64,000 nt of DNA from Aliidiomarina celeris (GCF_003316875.1 NZ_QMIL01000005.1:99518-163517); one strand, 5' to 3'. Counted from the first letter of the stretch, positions 41,861 through 51,455 are shown. Translations and numbers: made by a program. The notes: a model not told the origin generated them from the letters alone.

Positions 41861-42877
41861 TTACTTATAAGCTGCAAGCGAACTTATAATGCGATGGTAG
41901 TTGGCAAAACGCCCTTCGTCTATTTCTCCGGCTTCTACTGCGGCACGAAGGGCGCAACCCGGGTCGTCTAAATGTTTGCAATCGCGAAATTTACAGGTTC
42001 CCAAAAAAGGATGAAAGTCACGAAAGCCAAAAGTAATACGGTCTACCGGTAAATGCCACAAGCCAAATTCTCGAATGCCCGGAGAGTCGATAAGCGCGCC
42101 CCCATTTTCAAGTGCATACCAACGGGCTACTGTGGTGGTATGTTGGCCTAAACCCGAGTTTTCCGAAATAGCGCCAATTACTAAACTCACTTCGGGTAAT
42201 GCTTTGTCGATGAGTGAAGACTTACCCACCCCCGACTGACCAACTAACACGCTGATGCGTCCCTGAAAGGCCGTGCGTAGCTCGTCAATGCCTTCGCCGG
42301 TTTCAGCGCTTACATAAAGCACAGGGTAGCCAATGTGCTGATAAACGTGCAGCCGTTGTTCAATATACTCGCGCTCGTCGTGGGCAATAAGGTCGGCTTT
42401 GTTCATTAAAATAAAAGGTTCGATACCCGCGTCTTCACAGGCTACCAAATAGCGGTCGATGATTTGATCGGAAAAAGCAGGTTGTGGCGAAGAAACAATA
42501 AAAATCCGCTCTACATTGGCCGCCACGGGCTTAAGGCCGTCGTACATGTCCGGCCGGCATAGTTCCGACTCGCGCTCTTGTACCGCTTCAATAACGCCTT
42601 GCATACCTTGTTCACTTGCTTGTGCGCGGCGCCACACTACGCGGTCGCCGGTAACTAACGACTCAACAGCACGGCGAATATTACAGCGCAACGTTTCACC
42701 TTGTTCGCTAAGAACATCGGCGTGTTGGCCAAAGCGACTGACAATGCGGCCCGGTTCTGGCGCGCCGAGTTGCTCGTTCTCCAATGCAGTATCAGCAGCT
42801 GGTTTTTCCAGCCGCTTGGCATGGTTTGCGCGAACGCGCCGTTGTTGCCCTTTGGTTAGTTTTCTCTTTTGTGCCAC
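41861..42877 (-). CDS. rsgA: Ribosome small-subunit biogenesis GTPase RsgA
   Basis: 338 residues from GTG 42877, which has GAGGAG just upstream and aligns with the KRKLTKGQQRRVRANH start of the family; the open frame continues 17 codons further up. OB fold (RCNIRRAVESLVTGDRVVW), then a circularly permuted GTPase: NKADL, GQSGVGKSSLI and DSPGIREFGL. Zinc-binding C terminus with CKFRDCKHLDDPGC. Acts late in 30S maturation. Confidence 0.96.
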   Translation of the reverse strand: MAQKRKLTKGQQRRVRANHAKRLEKPAADTALENEQLGAPEPGRIVSRFGQHADVLSEQGETLRCNIRRAVESLVTGDRVVWRRAQASEQGMQGVIEAVQERESELCRPDMYDGLKPVAANVERIFIVSSPQPAFSDQIIDRYLVACEDAGIEPFILMNKADLIAHDEREYIEQRLHVYQHIGYPVLYVSAETGEGIDELRTAFQGRISVLVGQSGVGKSSLIDKALPEVSLVIGAISENSGLGQHTTTVARWYALENGGALIDSPGIREFGLWHLPVDRITFGFRDFHPFLGTCKFRDCKHLDDPGCALRAAVEAGEIDEGRFANYHRIISSLAAYK

Positions 42878-42982
42878 CCGCGCTCCTCGGTGATTTTGGC
42901 AAGCATTTACTTTGCCTGTATCATACAATAAGCGAACGCGAGAAGGCAGTAATATGCCATTGATTAAGGTAAGGACAGTGAA

Positions 42983-43540
42983 ATGACAGAGAACACCGGG
43001 CGCTTAATCTGGATTGACTTAGAAATGACCGGTTTAAGCCCAGAGCAAGACGTTATTATTGAAATAGCGACGATTGTAACCGACGACCAACTGAATGAAA
43101 TTGCGGTTGGCCCCGTGTTGGCGGTAAAGCAGCCTGACGCTGTTCTTGCAGGTATGGACGAATGGAATACCCGCACCCATACGCAATCTGGGTTGGTAAA
43201 ACGAGTGAAAGAGAGCGCTCATGACAGCACCGCAGCGGAGCAGGCAACGCTGGAGTTTCTGAAAGCCCATGTAGGGCCAAACGTTTCGCCCATGTGTGGG
43301 AATAGCATTTGCCAAGATCGTCGCTTTTTAGCACGCTATATGCCTGAGCTCGAGGCTTTTTTCCACTACCGAAACCTCGACGTAAGCACGGTAAAAGAGT
43401 TGGCGAAACGTTGGCAGCCCGAAATTCTACCCGGGTTTAAGAAGCACAACATGCACGAAGCATTAGCCGATATTCGGGAGTCGATAGAAGAGTTAAAATA
43501 CTATCGTGAACACTTTTTCGTCGAACAGAAAAATTCTTAA
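42983..43540 (+). CDS. orn: Oligoribonuclease
   Basis: 185 residues. DEDDh 3'-5' exonuclease that finishes RNA decay and degrades pGpG, the breakdown product of c-di-GMP, which is of interest beside the cyclase at 11-13 kb. Exo motifs: WIDLEMTGL (Asp, Glu), [17 protein letters not shown] (Asp) and [16 protein letters not shown] (His, Asp). Divergent from rsgA; the tRNA-Gly follows, as glyVXY follows orn in E. coli. Confidence 0.97.
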   Translation: MTENTGRLIWIDLEMTGLSPEQDVIIEIATIVTDDQLNEIAVGPVLAVKQPDAVLAGMDEWNTRTHTQSGLVKRVKESAHDSTAAEQATLEFLKAHVGPNVSPMCGNSICQDRRFLARYMPELEAFFHYRNLDVSTVKELAKRWQPEILPGFKKHNMHEALADIRESIEELKYYREHFFVEQKNS

Positions 43541-43549
43541 AAAAGAGGC

Positions 43550-43577
43550 TTGCATTAGCAACAAGAATCAGTAAAAT
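43550..43577 (+). promoter_or_regulatory. Promoter of tRNA-Gly
   Basis: TTGCAT (43550-43555), a 16-base spacer and TAAAAT (43572-43577), followed at once by GCGC, the GC-rich discriminator seen at the rRNA promoters at the right end of the window. Suggests stringent control. Confidence 0.55.
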
Positions 43578-43626
43578 GCGCTTCGCAGTTGAGGCAAACA
43601 CCAGAGCCCAACACAAAGTACGTTTT

Positions 43627-43702
43627 GCGAGTATAGCTCAGCTGGTAGAGCGCAACCTTGCCAAGGTTGAGGTCACGAGTTCGAACCTCGTTACTCGCTC
43701 CA
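43627..43702 (+). tRNA. tRNA-Gly(GCC)
   Basis: 76 nt with a complete cloverleaf. The acceptor stem GCGAGTA/TACTCGC, D arm GCTC/GAGC, anticodon stem CAACC/GGTTG with anticodon GCC at 43660-43662, T arm ACGAG/CTCGT with loop TTCGAAC, discriminator T and an encoded CCA. Only one copy here. Confidence 0.97.
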
Positions 43703-43708
43703 AATTCT

Positions 43709-43734
43709 AAAACGCCACCTTCGGGTGGCGTTTT
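43709..43734 (+). terminator. Terminator after tRNA-Gly
   Basis: An 11-bp stem AAAACGCCACC/GGGTGGCGTTTT closing a tight TTC loop, ending in T4 and then GCTTGCTGC. Only 7 bases past the tRNA end. Confidence 0.85.
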
Positions 43735-43868
43735 GCTTGCTGCCGCTTTAGCAATCACGTAGTAATCCTTTTTCGGATCAATCCGAATTCCTTGCGAAAA
43801 CGTATTCTCTTACACATAGTAAAACCATACATTCCGCTTTCGGCATGTTTCAATCTGTGAGGTGCGTA

Positions 43869-44435
43869 GTGAAACACATACTAAAACTAAAATATCTGAT
43901 TCCGAGCATGGTGGCGGTTGCTGCTAGCTTTCTTTGGGTTACGCCGACTTATGCGAACAGCTGCGAAGGCCCACTTAACGGCGAGCAGCGAATGTTACGT
44001 TCAGACAACGTGGCAAACCTTTGTGAACTGACCAAAGGCAAAGTAACACTGGTGGTGAATACGGCCAGCCAATGCGGCTTTACTGGCCAATTTGAAGGGC
44101 TTGAGGCGTTGTATCAAGAATACAAAGATCAAGGCTTTACTATTGTGGGTTTTCCTTCGAATAGTTTTCGCCAAGAGCATGCCGACGAGGAAGCGGTGGC
44201 AGAAGTTTGTTTCGCGAACTTTGGAGTAACCTTTCCTATGATGGCAACTTCCGACGTGACGGGCCGCCGAGCAAACCCTGTATTTGCGCGCCTCACACAA
44301 GAGAAAGGCCCACCGGCGTGGAATTTCCATAAATACTTGGTAGGCGCAAATGGCGAAGTACTTGATGCTTTTCCAAGCAATGTGGCACCTAACGACAGCC
44401 GGATAAAAACGCGTATTGAAAGCGCTTTGAATTAA
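43869..44435 (+). CDS. Glutathione peroxidase, predicted periplasmic
   Basis: 188 residues from GTG 43869, which has TGAGG six bases upstream and yields a clean signal peptide (KHILKLKYLIPSMVAVAASF ... TYANS); an ATG at 43845 would add eight residues. The GPx fold has the peroxidatic Cys in VVNTASQCGFTGQ (an ordinary TGC codon, not selenocysteine) and the Trp of GPPAWNFHKYLV. The usual second block FPCNQF reads FPSNSF. Reduces hydroperoxides, probably with thioredoxin-like or glutathione donors. Flanked by strong terminators. Confidence 0.9.
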   Translation: MKHILKLKYLIPSMVAVAASFLWVTPTYANSCEGPLNGEQRMLRSDNVANLCELTKGKVTLVVNTASQCGFTGQFEGLEALYQEYKDQGFTIVGFPSNSFRQEHADEEAVAEVCFANFGVTFPMMATSDVTGRRANPVFARLTQEKGPPAWNFHKYLVGANGEVLDAFPSNVAPNDSRIKTRIESALN

Positions 44436-44463
44436 GCAGTCTACTCTATAAACGCAGCTTTTA

Positions 44464-44499
44464 AGGTGCCGAGGAGTTCGTAGTCCTCGGCACTTTTGT
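44464..44499 (+). terminator. Terminator after the glutathione peroxidase
   Basis: Perfect 10-bp stem GTGCCGAGGA/TCCTCGGCAC, 8-base loop, then TTTTGTTTTTG. Confidence 0.87.
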
Positions 44500-44560
44500 T
44501 TTTGGGACTGTGTAGAAGGCTGATTAAATATTAAATTTTATCGCATAACACACAAAAAGC

Positions 44561-44589
44561 TTGACAAGCTATAAATAGAGCTCTATATC
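44561..44589 (+). promoter_or_regulatory. Sigma-70 promoter of maoP
   Basis: A perfect -35 TTGACA (44561-44566), 17-base spacer and -10 TATATC (44584-44589), about 75 bases before the ATG of maoP. Confidence 0.7.
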
Positions 44590-44662
44590 GTCACTTGAAA
44601 AACACGCTTAGCAATTTTTAAGCACGCCTTCGCAAGAGGCCAAGCCCATAAGGTGGATTAAA

Positions 44663-45031
44663 ATGGCGACAATGACTCGTGACACACTCTTAAGAAAGCC
44701 CTTTAATGACTTTCGTAATTATCCCTATGGTTTTTCACGCTCCGGTGACTTCTCCATTCGTGAGAGTGACGCACTGTTGCATTACGGCTGCCTGATTACG
44801 GCCTTGGTTGCCGGTGATATTCAACCTGAAACTGACGAAGATAGAGGCTTACTTGCGGTAGCTAGCGGCCAGAAAGAAGCAGAAACAGCGGTCGAGAAAG
44901 CGTGGGACAAATACATGAAGCGCATTAATCGGCCGAAGGTAGGCAGTATGTATGGTCGTTCGAAGGTGGTTGACGACGACAGCGACTTCGACGCGAGCGC
45001 CACCGAAGATGATTTAGTGGTTGAAGATTAA
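44663..45031 (+). CDS. maoP: MaoP (DUF413/YifE) macrodomain Ori organisation protein
   Basis: 122 residues; ATG with AAGGTGG upstream. The conserved core RKPFNDFRNYPYGFSRSGDFS and AVEKAWDKYMKRINRPK matches YifE/MaoP, which in E. coli acts with a single DNA site to organise the Ori macrodomain. The C-terminal 25 residues are very acidic (DDDSDFDASATEDD). Its own promoter and terminator make it a single-gene unit. Confidence 0.85.
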   Translation: MATMTRDTLLRKPFNDFRNYPYGFSRSGDFSIRESDALLHYGCLITALVAGDIQPETDEDRGLLAVASGQKEAETAVEKAWDKYMKRINRPKVGSMYGRSKVVDDDSDFDASATEDDLVVED

Positions 45032-45067
45032 TCGCTTAGAATTATAGCCTGGCTTTACTTGGGCTGA

Positions 45068-45099
45068 TAAAAAACCCACTAAGTTTAGTGGGTTTTTTT
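45068..45099. terminator. Bidirectional terminator between maoP and purD
   Basis: A stem AAAAAACCCACTAA/TTAGTGGGTTTTTT around a short loop, T-rich at the end on either strand. Serves both convergent genes. Confidence 0.88.
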
Positions 45100-45121
45100 A
45101 TGCGGACTGGACGTGAGCTGT

Positions 45122-46408
45122 TTACTGCTCACGAGCAATGGCTCGGTACCCAATGTCGGTGCGGTAGTAAGCATCTGGCCATTGAATCTTTTCAACCAGC
45201 GCGTAAGCCTTTTGCTGAGCTTCAGTGACGCTATTGCCAAGCGCTGTACAACACAGGACGCGGCCACCGGAAGTAACAACCTTTTGCTCGTCTAGTGCTG
45301 TTCCGGCATGGAATACCTTGGTATCAGCATGCTCAGCCGCAGCGTCTAAGCCTATGATAGTATCGCTTTTGCGGTAACTCTCCGGATAACCACCTGCAGC
45401 CATCACCACGCCCACTGCAGCGCGCGGGTCGAAGGTTATGGGGTTTACGCCCAGTTGACCAGCAAGCGCGTCGAAACAAAGCTCCACCAAGTCAGCGGTA
45501 AGGCGCATCATAATAGGTTGGGTTTCTGGGTCGCCGAAGCGGCAGTTGTATTCCAATACTTTTGCGCTGCCGTCTGGAGCAATCATCAATCCAGCGTAGA
45601 GGAAGCCAACATAGGTATTGCCTTCTTTGCGCATACCATCGACAGTCGGCTGCATAATGTGCTGCATAACCCAATCACTCACGCTGTCGGTGAGTACCGG
45701 CGCTGGCGAATAAGCGCCCATACCGCCGGTATTTGGCCCTTTGTCACCGTTGTCGCGCGCTTTGTGATCTTGGCTCGAGGCAAAAGGCAAAATGGTATCG
45801 CCGTCTACCATGGCTATGAAACTTGCCTCTTCGCCCACCAAAAACTCTTCAATCACCACACGGCTGCCAGCGTCACCAAATTTGTTGCCGGCGAGCATGT
45901 CGTCGATGGCCGCGTCGGCTTGTTGCAAGGTTTCTGCAATAATGACACCCTTTCCAGCGGCAAGACCGTCGGCCTTAATAACAATCGGTAAAGACTGCGA
46001 ACGAACATAGGCTTTTGCTGGCTCAACCTCGGTAAAGTTCTGGTAGGCCGCGGTTGGAATTTTGTGCCGCGCTAGAAAGTCTTTACAGAATGCCTTGGAG
46101 CCTTCCAGTTGAGCCGCTCCCTTGGTAGGGCCAAAAATGGCCAAACCGTGCTGTTGGAATAGGTCTACAACACCCAAAACTAGGGGCGCTTCGGGACCAA
46201 CGATCGTGAGCGCAATATGTTCTTTTTTGGCAAAGTTGAGCAGTTCCTGAATATTGTCTGCCGCAATTGCTACATTGCTAATTCCGCTTTCAACTTCGGT
46301 TCCGGCGTTGCCTGGTGCAACGTAAACGTGCTCAACGCGAGGCGACTGCGCAACTTTCCAAGCGAGGGCGTGCTCTCGCCCTCCGCCTCCGATAATCAAT
46401 ACTTTCAT
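45122..46408 (-). CDS. purD: Phosphoribosylamine-glycine ligase
   Basis: 428 residues from ATG 46408 (AGGA five bases upstream). Second step of purine synthesis. N-terminal KVLIIGGGGREHALAWK, LTIVGPEAPLVLGVVD, then the ATP-grasp segment PIVIKADGLAAGKGVIIA, VVIEEFLVGEEASFIAM and DNGDKGPNTGGMGAYSP. Last gene of the purH-methyltransferase-like-purD set; 8 bases separate it from the gene upstream. Confidence 0.97.
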   Translation of the reverse strand: MKVLIIGGGGREHALAWKVAQSPRVEHVYVAPGNAGTEVESGISNVAIAADNIQELLNFAKKEHIALTIVGPEAPLVLGVVDLFQQHGLAIFGPTKGAAQLEGSKAFCKDFLARHKIPTAAYQNFTEVEPAKAYVRSQSLPIVIKADGLAAGKGVIIAETLQQADAAIDDMLAGNKFGDAGSRVVIEEFLVGEEASFIAMVDGDTILPFASSQDHKARDNGDKGPNTGGMGAYSPAPVLTDSVSDWVMQHIMQPTVDGMRKEGNTYVGFLYAGLMIAPDGSAKVLEYNCRFGDPETQPIMMRLTADLVELCFDALAGQLGVNPITFDPRAAVGVVMAAGGYPESYRKSDTIIGLDAAAEHADTKVFHAGTALDEQKVVTSGGRVLCCTALGNSVTEAQQKAYALVEKIQWPDAYYRTDIGYRAIAREQ

Positions 46409-46416
46409 GAACAATC

Positions 46417-47265
46417 CTATGCGTCTGGCTTTCTAAATTTCAGCGTAAAGCGGTCGCTCTCGCCAATTTCCATGTAGCGGTCGCGGTCGGTGTCGCCATG
46501 GCGCAATGTTGGCGGTAGCGCCCAAACGCCGCCTTCATGGTCTGCCGTGTCTTTCGGGTTGGCATTGACTTGACTCGCTCCTACGAACTCAAAGCCGGCA
46601 GCTTCGGCAAAGGCAATGGCCCAACTTTCTTTCATATAACCACTACTTTGCATGTCCGCGTCACGTCGAATTTCAGGCAAACGGTGATCGACAATGCCCA
46701 ATACTCCGCCTGGCTTTAGCGCGTCGTAGAAGGTACGAAAAGCAATTTCAAGCCCCTCGTCGCCCGCCTGCATGTACCAATTGTGCATACTGCGGAAACT
46801 CAGCACCATGTCGGCGCTACCTGCGGGAGCAATCGGTGTTTTCAGGTCTAAATCAAAGGTCGTTACTTGTACTGCACTGTAGAGCGGATCTTGAATCTTT
46901 TGTTCGAAGTTAGCGCGTGAGTTACGGTAAAAGTCGCGTGGGTGCTCAGCATTAAAGTGAGCGGCATAAAGGGTGCCGTTATTCTGTAAATAAGGCGCCA
47001 GAATCTCGGTATACCAGCCACCGCCTGGCCATACCTCAACAACCGTCATGTTAGGCTCTACACCAAAAAACGCTAAGGTCGCTTGCGGATTACGGTAAGT
47101 GTCGCGCGCAGCGAACGACTCAGTGCGGTGGCTTCCTGAAATAGCACTCGCTAACGCCGCATTCTCGGCGCCGGTGCTATTGGTGTTATCGCTGCAGGCG
47201 CTTAACGCCAACGCGCTGAGTACAGAAAAAGAAATGAGCATGGTTTTTGAGTTTGTTATTGGCAT
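46417..47265 (-). CDS. Exported methyltransferase-fold lipoprotein
   Basis: 282 residues. A lipoprotein signal (lipobox ALSAC, Cys24) and an Asn/Ser/Ala-rich linker precede a class I methyltransferase fold: VVEVWPGGGWYTEIL (SAM-loop-like, GGG), TTFDLDLKTPI, ADMVLSFRSMHNWY and LKPGGVLGIVDHR. It resembles the predicted methyltransferases of COG4798, which often carry signal peptides. SAM is not expected in the periplasm, so the activity is puzzling. It sits between purH and purD in the same direction, but a purine role is unproven. Confidence 0.8.
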   Translation of the reverse strand: MPITNSKTMLISFSVLSALALSACSDNTNSTGAENAALASAISGSHRTESFAARDTYRNPQATLAFFGVEPNMTVVEVWPGGGWYTEILAPYLQNNGTLYAAHFNAEHPRDFYRNSRANFEQKIQDPLYSAVQVTTFDLDLKTPIAPAGSADMVLSFRSMHNWYMQAGDEGLEIAFRTFYDALKPGGVLGIVDHRLPEIRRDADMQSSGYMKESWAIAFAEAAGFEFVGASQVNANPKDTADHEGGVWALPPTLRHGDTDRDRYMEIGESDRFTLKFRKPDA

Positions 47266-47329
47266 TGCGTGTTCCTTTCTTCAATCTTTGAGTGTGGTGT
47301 AGTTATAGCACAACTTCACTTCATTTCGT

Positions 47330-48904
47330 CTAATGACGGAAATGACGCATGCCGGTAAAGACCATAGCGATACCGTGCTCGTTTGCGGCAGCAATAACCT
47401 CGTCGTCGCGAATGGAGCCGCCGGGTTGAATAATGGCCCGGATACCATCTTTCGCGGCGTTATCTATGGTGTCGCGGAACGGGAAGAAGGCGTCGGATGC
47501 CATGACCGAGCCGGCAACTTCCAAATTCTCGTCAGCGGCCTTAATGGCTGCAATTTTGGCACTATAAACACGGCTCATTTGGCCCGCTCCAACGCCAATG
47601 GTCATGCCGTTTTTGGCGTAAACAATCGCGTTTGACTTGACGAAGCGAACAACGTCCCATGCGAAACGTAAGTCTTGCAGTTGCTCTGCGTTCGGTTTGG
47701 CGTCGGTGACAATTTTCAGTTCTGAGTCGGCTACTACTGCATGATCGCTATCTTGAATTAATAAACCGCCTTGCACCCGTTTAAAGTCAAGCTGGCCACT
47801 GGGCTGAGTTAAAGACTCGGTGGTGAGGAGCCGAACGTTGGGCTTGGTGGCAAGTAAGCTCATGGCTTTTTTGCTGACTCCAGGTGCGATAATAACTTCA
47901 ACGAACTGACGCGAAATAATAGCGTGCGCGGTGGCTTCGTCGAGTGGCTGATTAAAGGCAATAATGCCGCCGAATGCTGAAGTAGGATCGGTTTTATAGG
48001 CCCGTTCGTAGGCGGCGAGGCTTGTTTCACCTATGGCCACACCACATGGATTTGCATGTTTTACAATCACACAGGCAGGAGCGCTAAAGCTTTTCACGCA
48101 TTCGTAAGCAGCGTCGGTGTCGGCAATGTTGTTGTAGGAAAGTGCTTTTCCTTGTAGCTGCTGCGAGGTGGCTACACTCGGTGCTGTCGCGTTGGGGTCT
48201 ACGTAGAAAGCAGCACGCTGATGGCTATTTTCGCCATAGCGAAGATCTTGTTTTTTCTCTACCTGCAAATTAAAGGTACGCGGAAATGCACTTGCCTCTT
48301 CGGTGTTATTTTCCACGTGAAGCCCGAGATAATTGGCAATCATACCGTCGTACGCTGCGGTGTGCTCAAATGCTGCAGTCGCGAGATCTAATCGTGTGGC
48401 AGCGGTAACGCCTTGGTGAGTTTGGAGTTCCGTAAGCACGCGCGAATAGTCCTTAGCGTTCACCACAATAGTGACATCATTATGATTTTTCGCGGCAGCA
48501 CGCACCATGGTAGGGCCACCAATATCGATATTCTCAATCGCGTCGTCAAAGCTGCAGCCAGGCTTTGCAACGGTTTCTTTGAATGGGTAGAGGTTTACGG
48601 CAACGAGATCGATAGCGCCAATATTCTGTTCGCTCATTACGCCTTGATCTTGGTCGCGTCGACCGAGAATGCCACCATGAATTTTGGGGTGAAGCGTTTT
48701 AACCCGACCGTCCATGATTTCGGGTTGCCCCGTGTAGTCGGAAACTTCAATCACAGAGATGTTGGCTTCGCGGAGCAGCTTGGCTGTTCCTCCGGTCGAT
48801 AAAAGCTCAACGCCACGTTGCTGCAAGGCTTGGGCAAACTCAACAATACCGGTTTTGTCTGAAACGCTTAATAGCGCACGCTGAATAGGGCGGATCTGGC
48901 TCAT
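47330..48904 (-). CDS. purH: Bifunctional AICAR formyltransferase/IMP cyclohydrolase
   Basis: 524 residues. Catalyses the last two steps to IMP. The N-terminal cyclohydrolase (MGS-like) domain has [45 protein letters not shown] and [17 protein letters not shown]. The C-terminal transformylase has [31 protein letters not shown] and [16 protein letters not shown]. No convincing PurR box was seen upstream; a TATAAT-like element lies on this strand at 49018-49023. Confidence 0.98.
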   Translation of the reverse strand: MSQIRPIQRALLSVSDKTGIVEFAQALQQRGVELLSTGGTAKLLREANISVIEVSDYTGQPEIMDGRVKTLHPKIHGGILGRRDQDQGVMSEQNIGAIDLVAVNLYPFKETVAKPGCSFDDAIENIDIGGPTMVRAAAKNHNDVTIVVNAKDYSRVLTELQTHQGVTAATRLDLATAAFEHTAAYDGMIANYLGLHVENNTEEASAFPRTFNLQVEKKQDLRYGENSHQRAAFYVDPNATAPSVATSQQLQGKALSYNNIADTDAAYECVKSFSAPACVIVKHANPCGVAIGETSLAAYERAYKTDPTSAFGGIIAFNQPLDEATAHAIISRQFVEVIIAPGVSKKAMSLLATKPNVRLLTTESLTQPSGQLDFKRVQGGLLIQDSDHAVVADSELKIVTDAKPNAEQLQDLRFAWDVVRFVKSNAIVYAKNGMTIGVGAGQMSRVYSAKIAAIKAADENLEVAGSVMASDAFFPFRDTIDNAAKDGIRAIIQPGGSIRDDEVIAAANEHGIAMVFTGMRHFRH

Positions 48905-49060
48905 AGTTAACGCTGCTCACTGTGCTGTAGGGTGTCGGCGGCCGAAGGAACGGGCCAAAGATGTGTTGCACACTGCGGTTTGATAGGCTAAGCAGGACAA
49001 CACCAATGCGGTTGCACATTATACGGCAAAAGTAAGGAAGACGCATTAGCTTAACGGTAC

Positions 49061-49084
49061 AAAAAAAGCGCCCGTAGGCGCTCT
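49061..49084 (-). terminator. Terminator of the dusB-fis operon
   Basis: On the minus strand: GAGCGCC/GGCGCT stem with a TACG loop and seven T, 19 bases after the fis stop. Confidence 0.85.
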
Positions 49085-49102
49085 TCTAAAATGAAGCTCG
49101 GC

Positions 49103-49399
49103 TTAGTTCATGCCGTATTTTTTCAGTTTTTTACGCAGTGTGCCGCGGTTAATGCCAAGCATAGTGGCCGCCCGCGTTTGGTTACCACGGGTGTAAGTCA
49201 TTACTTCTTCGAGTAATGGCGCTTCTACTTCGGCGAGCACAAGCTCGTATAGCTCTTCTGGATCTTGCCCGTCCAGTTGGCCTAAGAAATTATTTAGCGC
49301 TTGTTTCACTGAGTTACGCAAGGGCTTAGGATTTGCGTTCGGGGCCTGAGTCATCAGTGGATTGGTTACTACTTCACGATTTCCATTTGGGTCAAACAT
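49103..49399 (-). CDS. fis: DNA-binding protein Fis
   Basis: 98 residues, exactly the usual length. The C-terminal helix-turn-helix is [19 protein letters not shown] followed by [16 protein letters not shown], nearly invariant in Fis; the N-terminal hairpin that contacts Hin-type invertases is more divergent. Nucleoid protein and activator of stable-RNA promoters, relevant to the rRNA promoters at the right end. Second gene after dusB (21-base gap), as in enterics. Confidence 0.98.
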   Translation of the reverse strand: MFDPNGNREVVTNPLMTQAPNANPKPLRNSVKQALNNFLGQLDGQDPEELYELVLAEVEAPLLEEVMTYTRGNQTRAATMLGINRGTLRKKLKKYGMN

Positions 49400-49420
49400 A
49401 ATAGCGCTCTTATCTCTCTG

Positions 49421-50380
49421 CTAAATTGACGAAAAAAAATCTAGGGCGTCCAGTTGCTCTTGAGCCGTTTCAAGTTGATTAAACTTGGCTCTAAAGTGGC
49501 TGGGATCGCCAATACCTTGCACGTACCAACCGATATGTTTTCGGGCAATGCGCACGCCGCGCCAGTCGCCATAAAACTTATGCAGTTCTTGCACGTGTTC
49601 CTTCATTACTGTGGTCACTTCCTCGCGCGTTGGCGCGCCAAGATGTTGCCCAGTATTTAGATAGTGCACAATTTCCCTGAAAATCCAGGGGTTTCCCTGT
49701 GCGCCGCGACCAACCATTACAGCGTCAGCCTCGGTGTAGTTCAGCACTTGTTCCGCTTTTTCGGGAGTCGTGATGTCGCCGTTAGCAATTAGCGGTATGC
49801 GAATTGCTTGGCGAATATCACGAATGGTGTCGAACTCGGCTTGCCCTTTATACATGCAAGCTCGCGTTCGCCCGTGCACGGTTAGTGCGTTCATGCCTTC
49901 ACGCTCTGCCAGTTCTGCAATTTGAACACCATTACGGTGTTCTGGTGCCCACCCTGTCCGTATTTTCAGGGTTACAGGTACTGTTACTGCTGCTCGCACA
50001 GCACTGAGTATTTCTTGAACTAACCCGGGCTCCTTTAATAACGCAGAGCCCGCGAGTTTTTTGTTCACTTTCTTTGCCGGGCAGCCCATATTGATGTCGA
50101 TAATTTGTGCGCCCTCAGCAACGTTATGCTGCGCTGCACGCGCCATCAATTCCGGGTCAGACCCTGCAATTTGTACAGAACGAATTCCCGGCTCATGGTT
50201 ATGAACCATGCGAGCACGCGATTTTTCTGTGTCCCACACCTCTGGGTTACTCGACAACATTTCCGAAACAGCCATTCCTGCACCTAAGCGTGTGCAAAGG
50301 CGTCGAAACGGGAGATCGGTAACACCGGCCATAGGTGCAAGCAGCACATTGTTCTGAAGTTGATAACTTCCAATCCGCAT
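49421..50380 (-). CDS. dusB: tRNA-dihydrouridine synthase B
   Basis: 319 residues. FMN enzyme reducing uridine in the tRNA D-loop. VLLAPMAGVTDLPFRRL, IIDINMGCPAKKVNKKLAGS (catalytic Cys), LTVHGRTRACMYKG and VMVGRGAQGNPWIF are diagnostic. The 156-base gap from prmA contains a weak hairpin with long A and T tracts (50433-50481) and probably the operon promoter. Confidence 0.97.
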   Translation of the reverse strand: MRIGSYQLQNNVLLAPMAGVTDLPFRRLCTRLGAGMAVSEMLSSNPEVWDTEKSRARMVHNHEPGIRSVQIAGSDPELMARAAQHNVAEGAQIIDINMGCPAKKVNKKLAGSALLKEPGLVQEILSAVRAAVTVPVTLKIRTGWAPEHRNGVQIAELAEREGMNALTVHGRTRACMYKGQAEFDTIRDIRQAIRIPLIANGDITTPEKAEQVLNYTEADAVMVGRGAQGNPWIFREIVHYLNTGQHLGAPTREEVTTVMKEHVQELHKFYGDWRGVRIARKHIGWYVQGIGDPSHFRAKFNQLETAQEQLDALDFFSSI

Positions 50381-50536
50381 CGGTTAAAAACTGTTCAGCG
50401 AAAGGGGGGAGAATTCTAAGGAATTTGCAGCGAAAAAAAAAGGCGAATAAGTAACCAAAACTACCTTTTTTTGCCTTTTTTACGCTTGACATTACGGGCC
50501 TAAACACCATCCATGGTGTGCTACGTAAAGGAATTG

Positions 50537-51430
50537 TTATCCAACCTCACTTTGGGTACAGCGGCCTTCAATGAGGGTCCATTCGTCTATGTAGCGCGGA
50601 CTATTAAATGCAATACGCGATTGGTAAGCGTTCATAACGCTAGTGGCCTGGCGCCGCAAAATACCCGACATAGCAATTGGTCCGCCTGCTTTAAGGTATC
50701 CCAGAATAACAGCAGAAAGCTCTTGCAGTGGGCCAGCGAGGATATTGGCAATAACGATATCGGCTTCAAGTTGCGGAGCTTCATGAGGAAGGTAAACGTC
50801 GAAGGCGTCGCCAACGCCATTACGAACTGCATTGTCCTTGGTGGCAATGAGTGCTTGCTTGTCAATGTCGGTGCCGATACAGCGCGCTGCGCCTAACTTA
50901 AGCGCGGCAATACCTAAAATGCCTGAACCACAACCAAAGTCGACAATGGTTTTGCCTTTTAAGTCCTGTTCGGTAAGCCACGCAAGGCAAAGCGCTGTGG
51001 TGGGGTGGGTGCCGGTTCCAAACGCCATACCGGGGTCGAGCATAATATGTGGCTGTGTGGGTTCTGGTGGTTCATGCCAAGAAGGAACGACCCACAAGGT
51101 ACCACCAAAACACATAGGTTTGAAGTTATCCATCCATTCCCGCTCCCAGTCTTTGTCTTCGAGCGGGTCTGTTTTGTACTGCAAAGGTTTGGCGAGAAAA
51201 CTCACTTTGCCGAGGTTTGTTAAGATAGGCTGCAAGTTGGTTTCTGCAGGGTACAAGCCGGTCACCAAGGTTTGTGACCACAGTTGCACCTCACCGGGAC
51301 CCGGTTCGAAAATAGGGGCGTCTTTTGCGTCTCGATAGGTGACTGCTTGGGCCTGATTCGCCATCAGTATGTCGCCGAGTTGGCGGGCATAGTCTTCGCT
51401 GGTGGTGAGCGTTAATTGAATCCATGCCAT
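50537..51430 (-). CDS. prmA: Ribosomal protein L11 methyltransferase
   Basis: 297 residues. Trimethylates L11. N-terminal substrate domain begins AWIQLTLTTSEDYARQLGD; the SAM-binding core has IMLDPGMAFGTGTHPTT, IVDFGCGSGILGIAALKLGA and DIVIANILAGPLQEL. The gap from accC holds a perfect 10-bp hairpin. Confidence 0.97.
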   Translation of the reverse strand: MAWIQLTLTTSEDYARQLGDILMANQAQAVTYRDAKDAPIFEPGPGEVQLWSQTLVTGLYPAETNLQPILTNLGKVSFLAKPLQYKTDPLEDKDWEREWMDNFKPMCFGGTLWVVPSWHEPPEPTQPHIMLDPGMAFGTGTHPTTALCLAWLTEQDLKGKTIVDFGCGSGILGIAALKLGAARCIGTDIDKQALIATKDNAVRNGVGDAFDVYLPHEAPQLEADIVIANILAGPLQELSAVILGYLKAGGPIAMSGILRRQATSVMNAYQSRIAFNSPRYIDEWTLIEGRCTQSEVG

Positions 51431-51455
51431 AAAGGGTCCTCGCGGCAGATATAAG

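Noticed and set aside
44043-44100. Selenocysteine in the glutathione peroxidase
   Set aside because: The peroxidatic codon is TGC (Cys), not TGA, so there is nothing to decode.
45455-45991. A 178-codon open frame opposite purD
   Set aside because: Lies wholly within purD on the other strand, has no family features or ribosome site; shadow of a strongly conserved gene.
48905-49060. PurR operator upstream of purH
   Set aside because: No sequence close to the ACGCAAACGTTTGCGT palindrome was found by eye; only a TATAAT-like element is visible.
50433-50481. Terminator between prmA and dusB
   Set aside because: The arms AAAAAAGGC/GCCTTTTTT are mostly A-T and the loop is 28 bases; too weak to call.
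50832-51338. A 168-codon open frame opposite prmA
   Set aside because: Antisense to the conserved methyltransferase core; composition follows that of the complementary codons.
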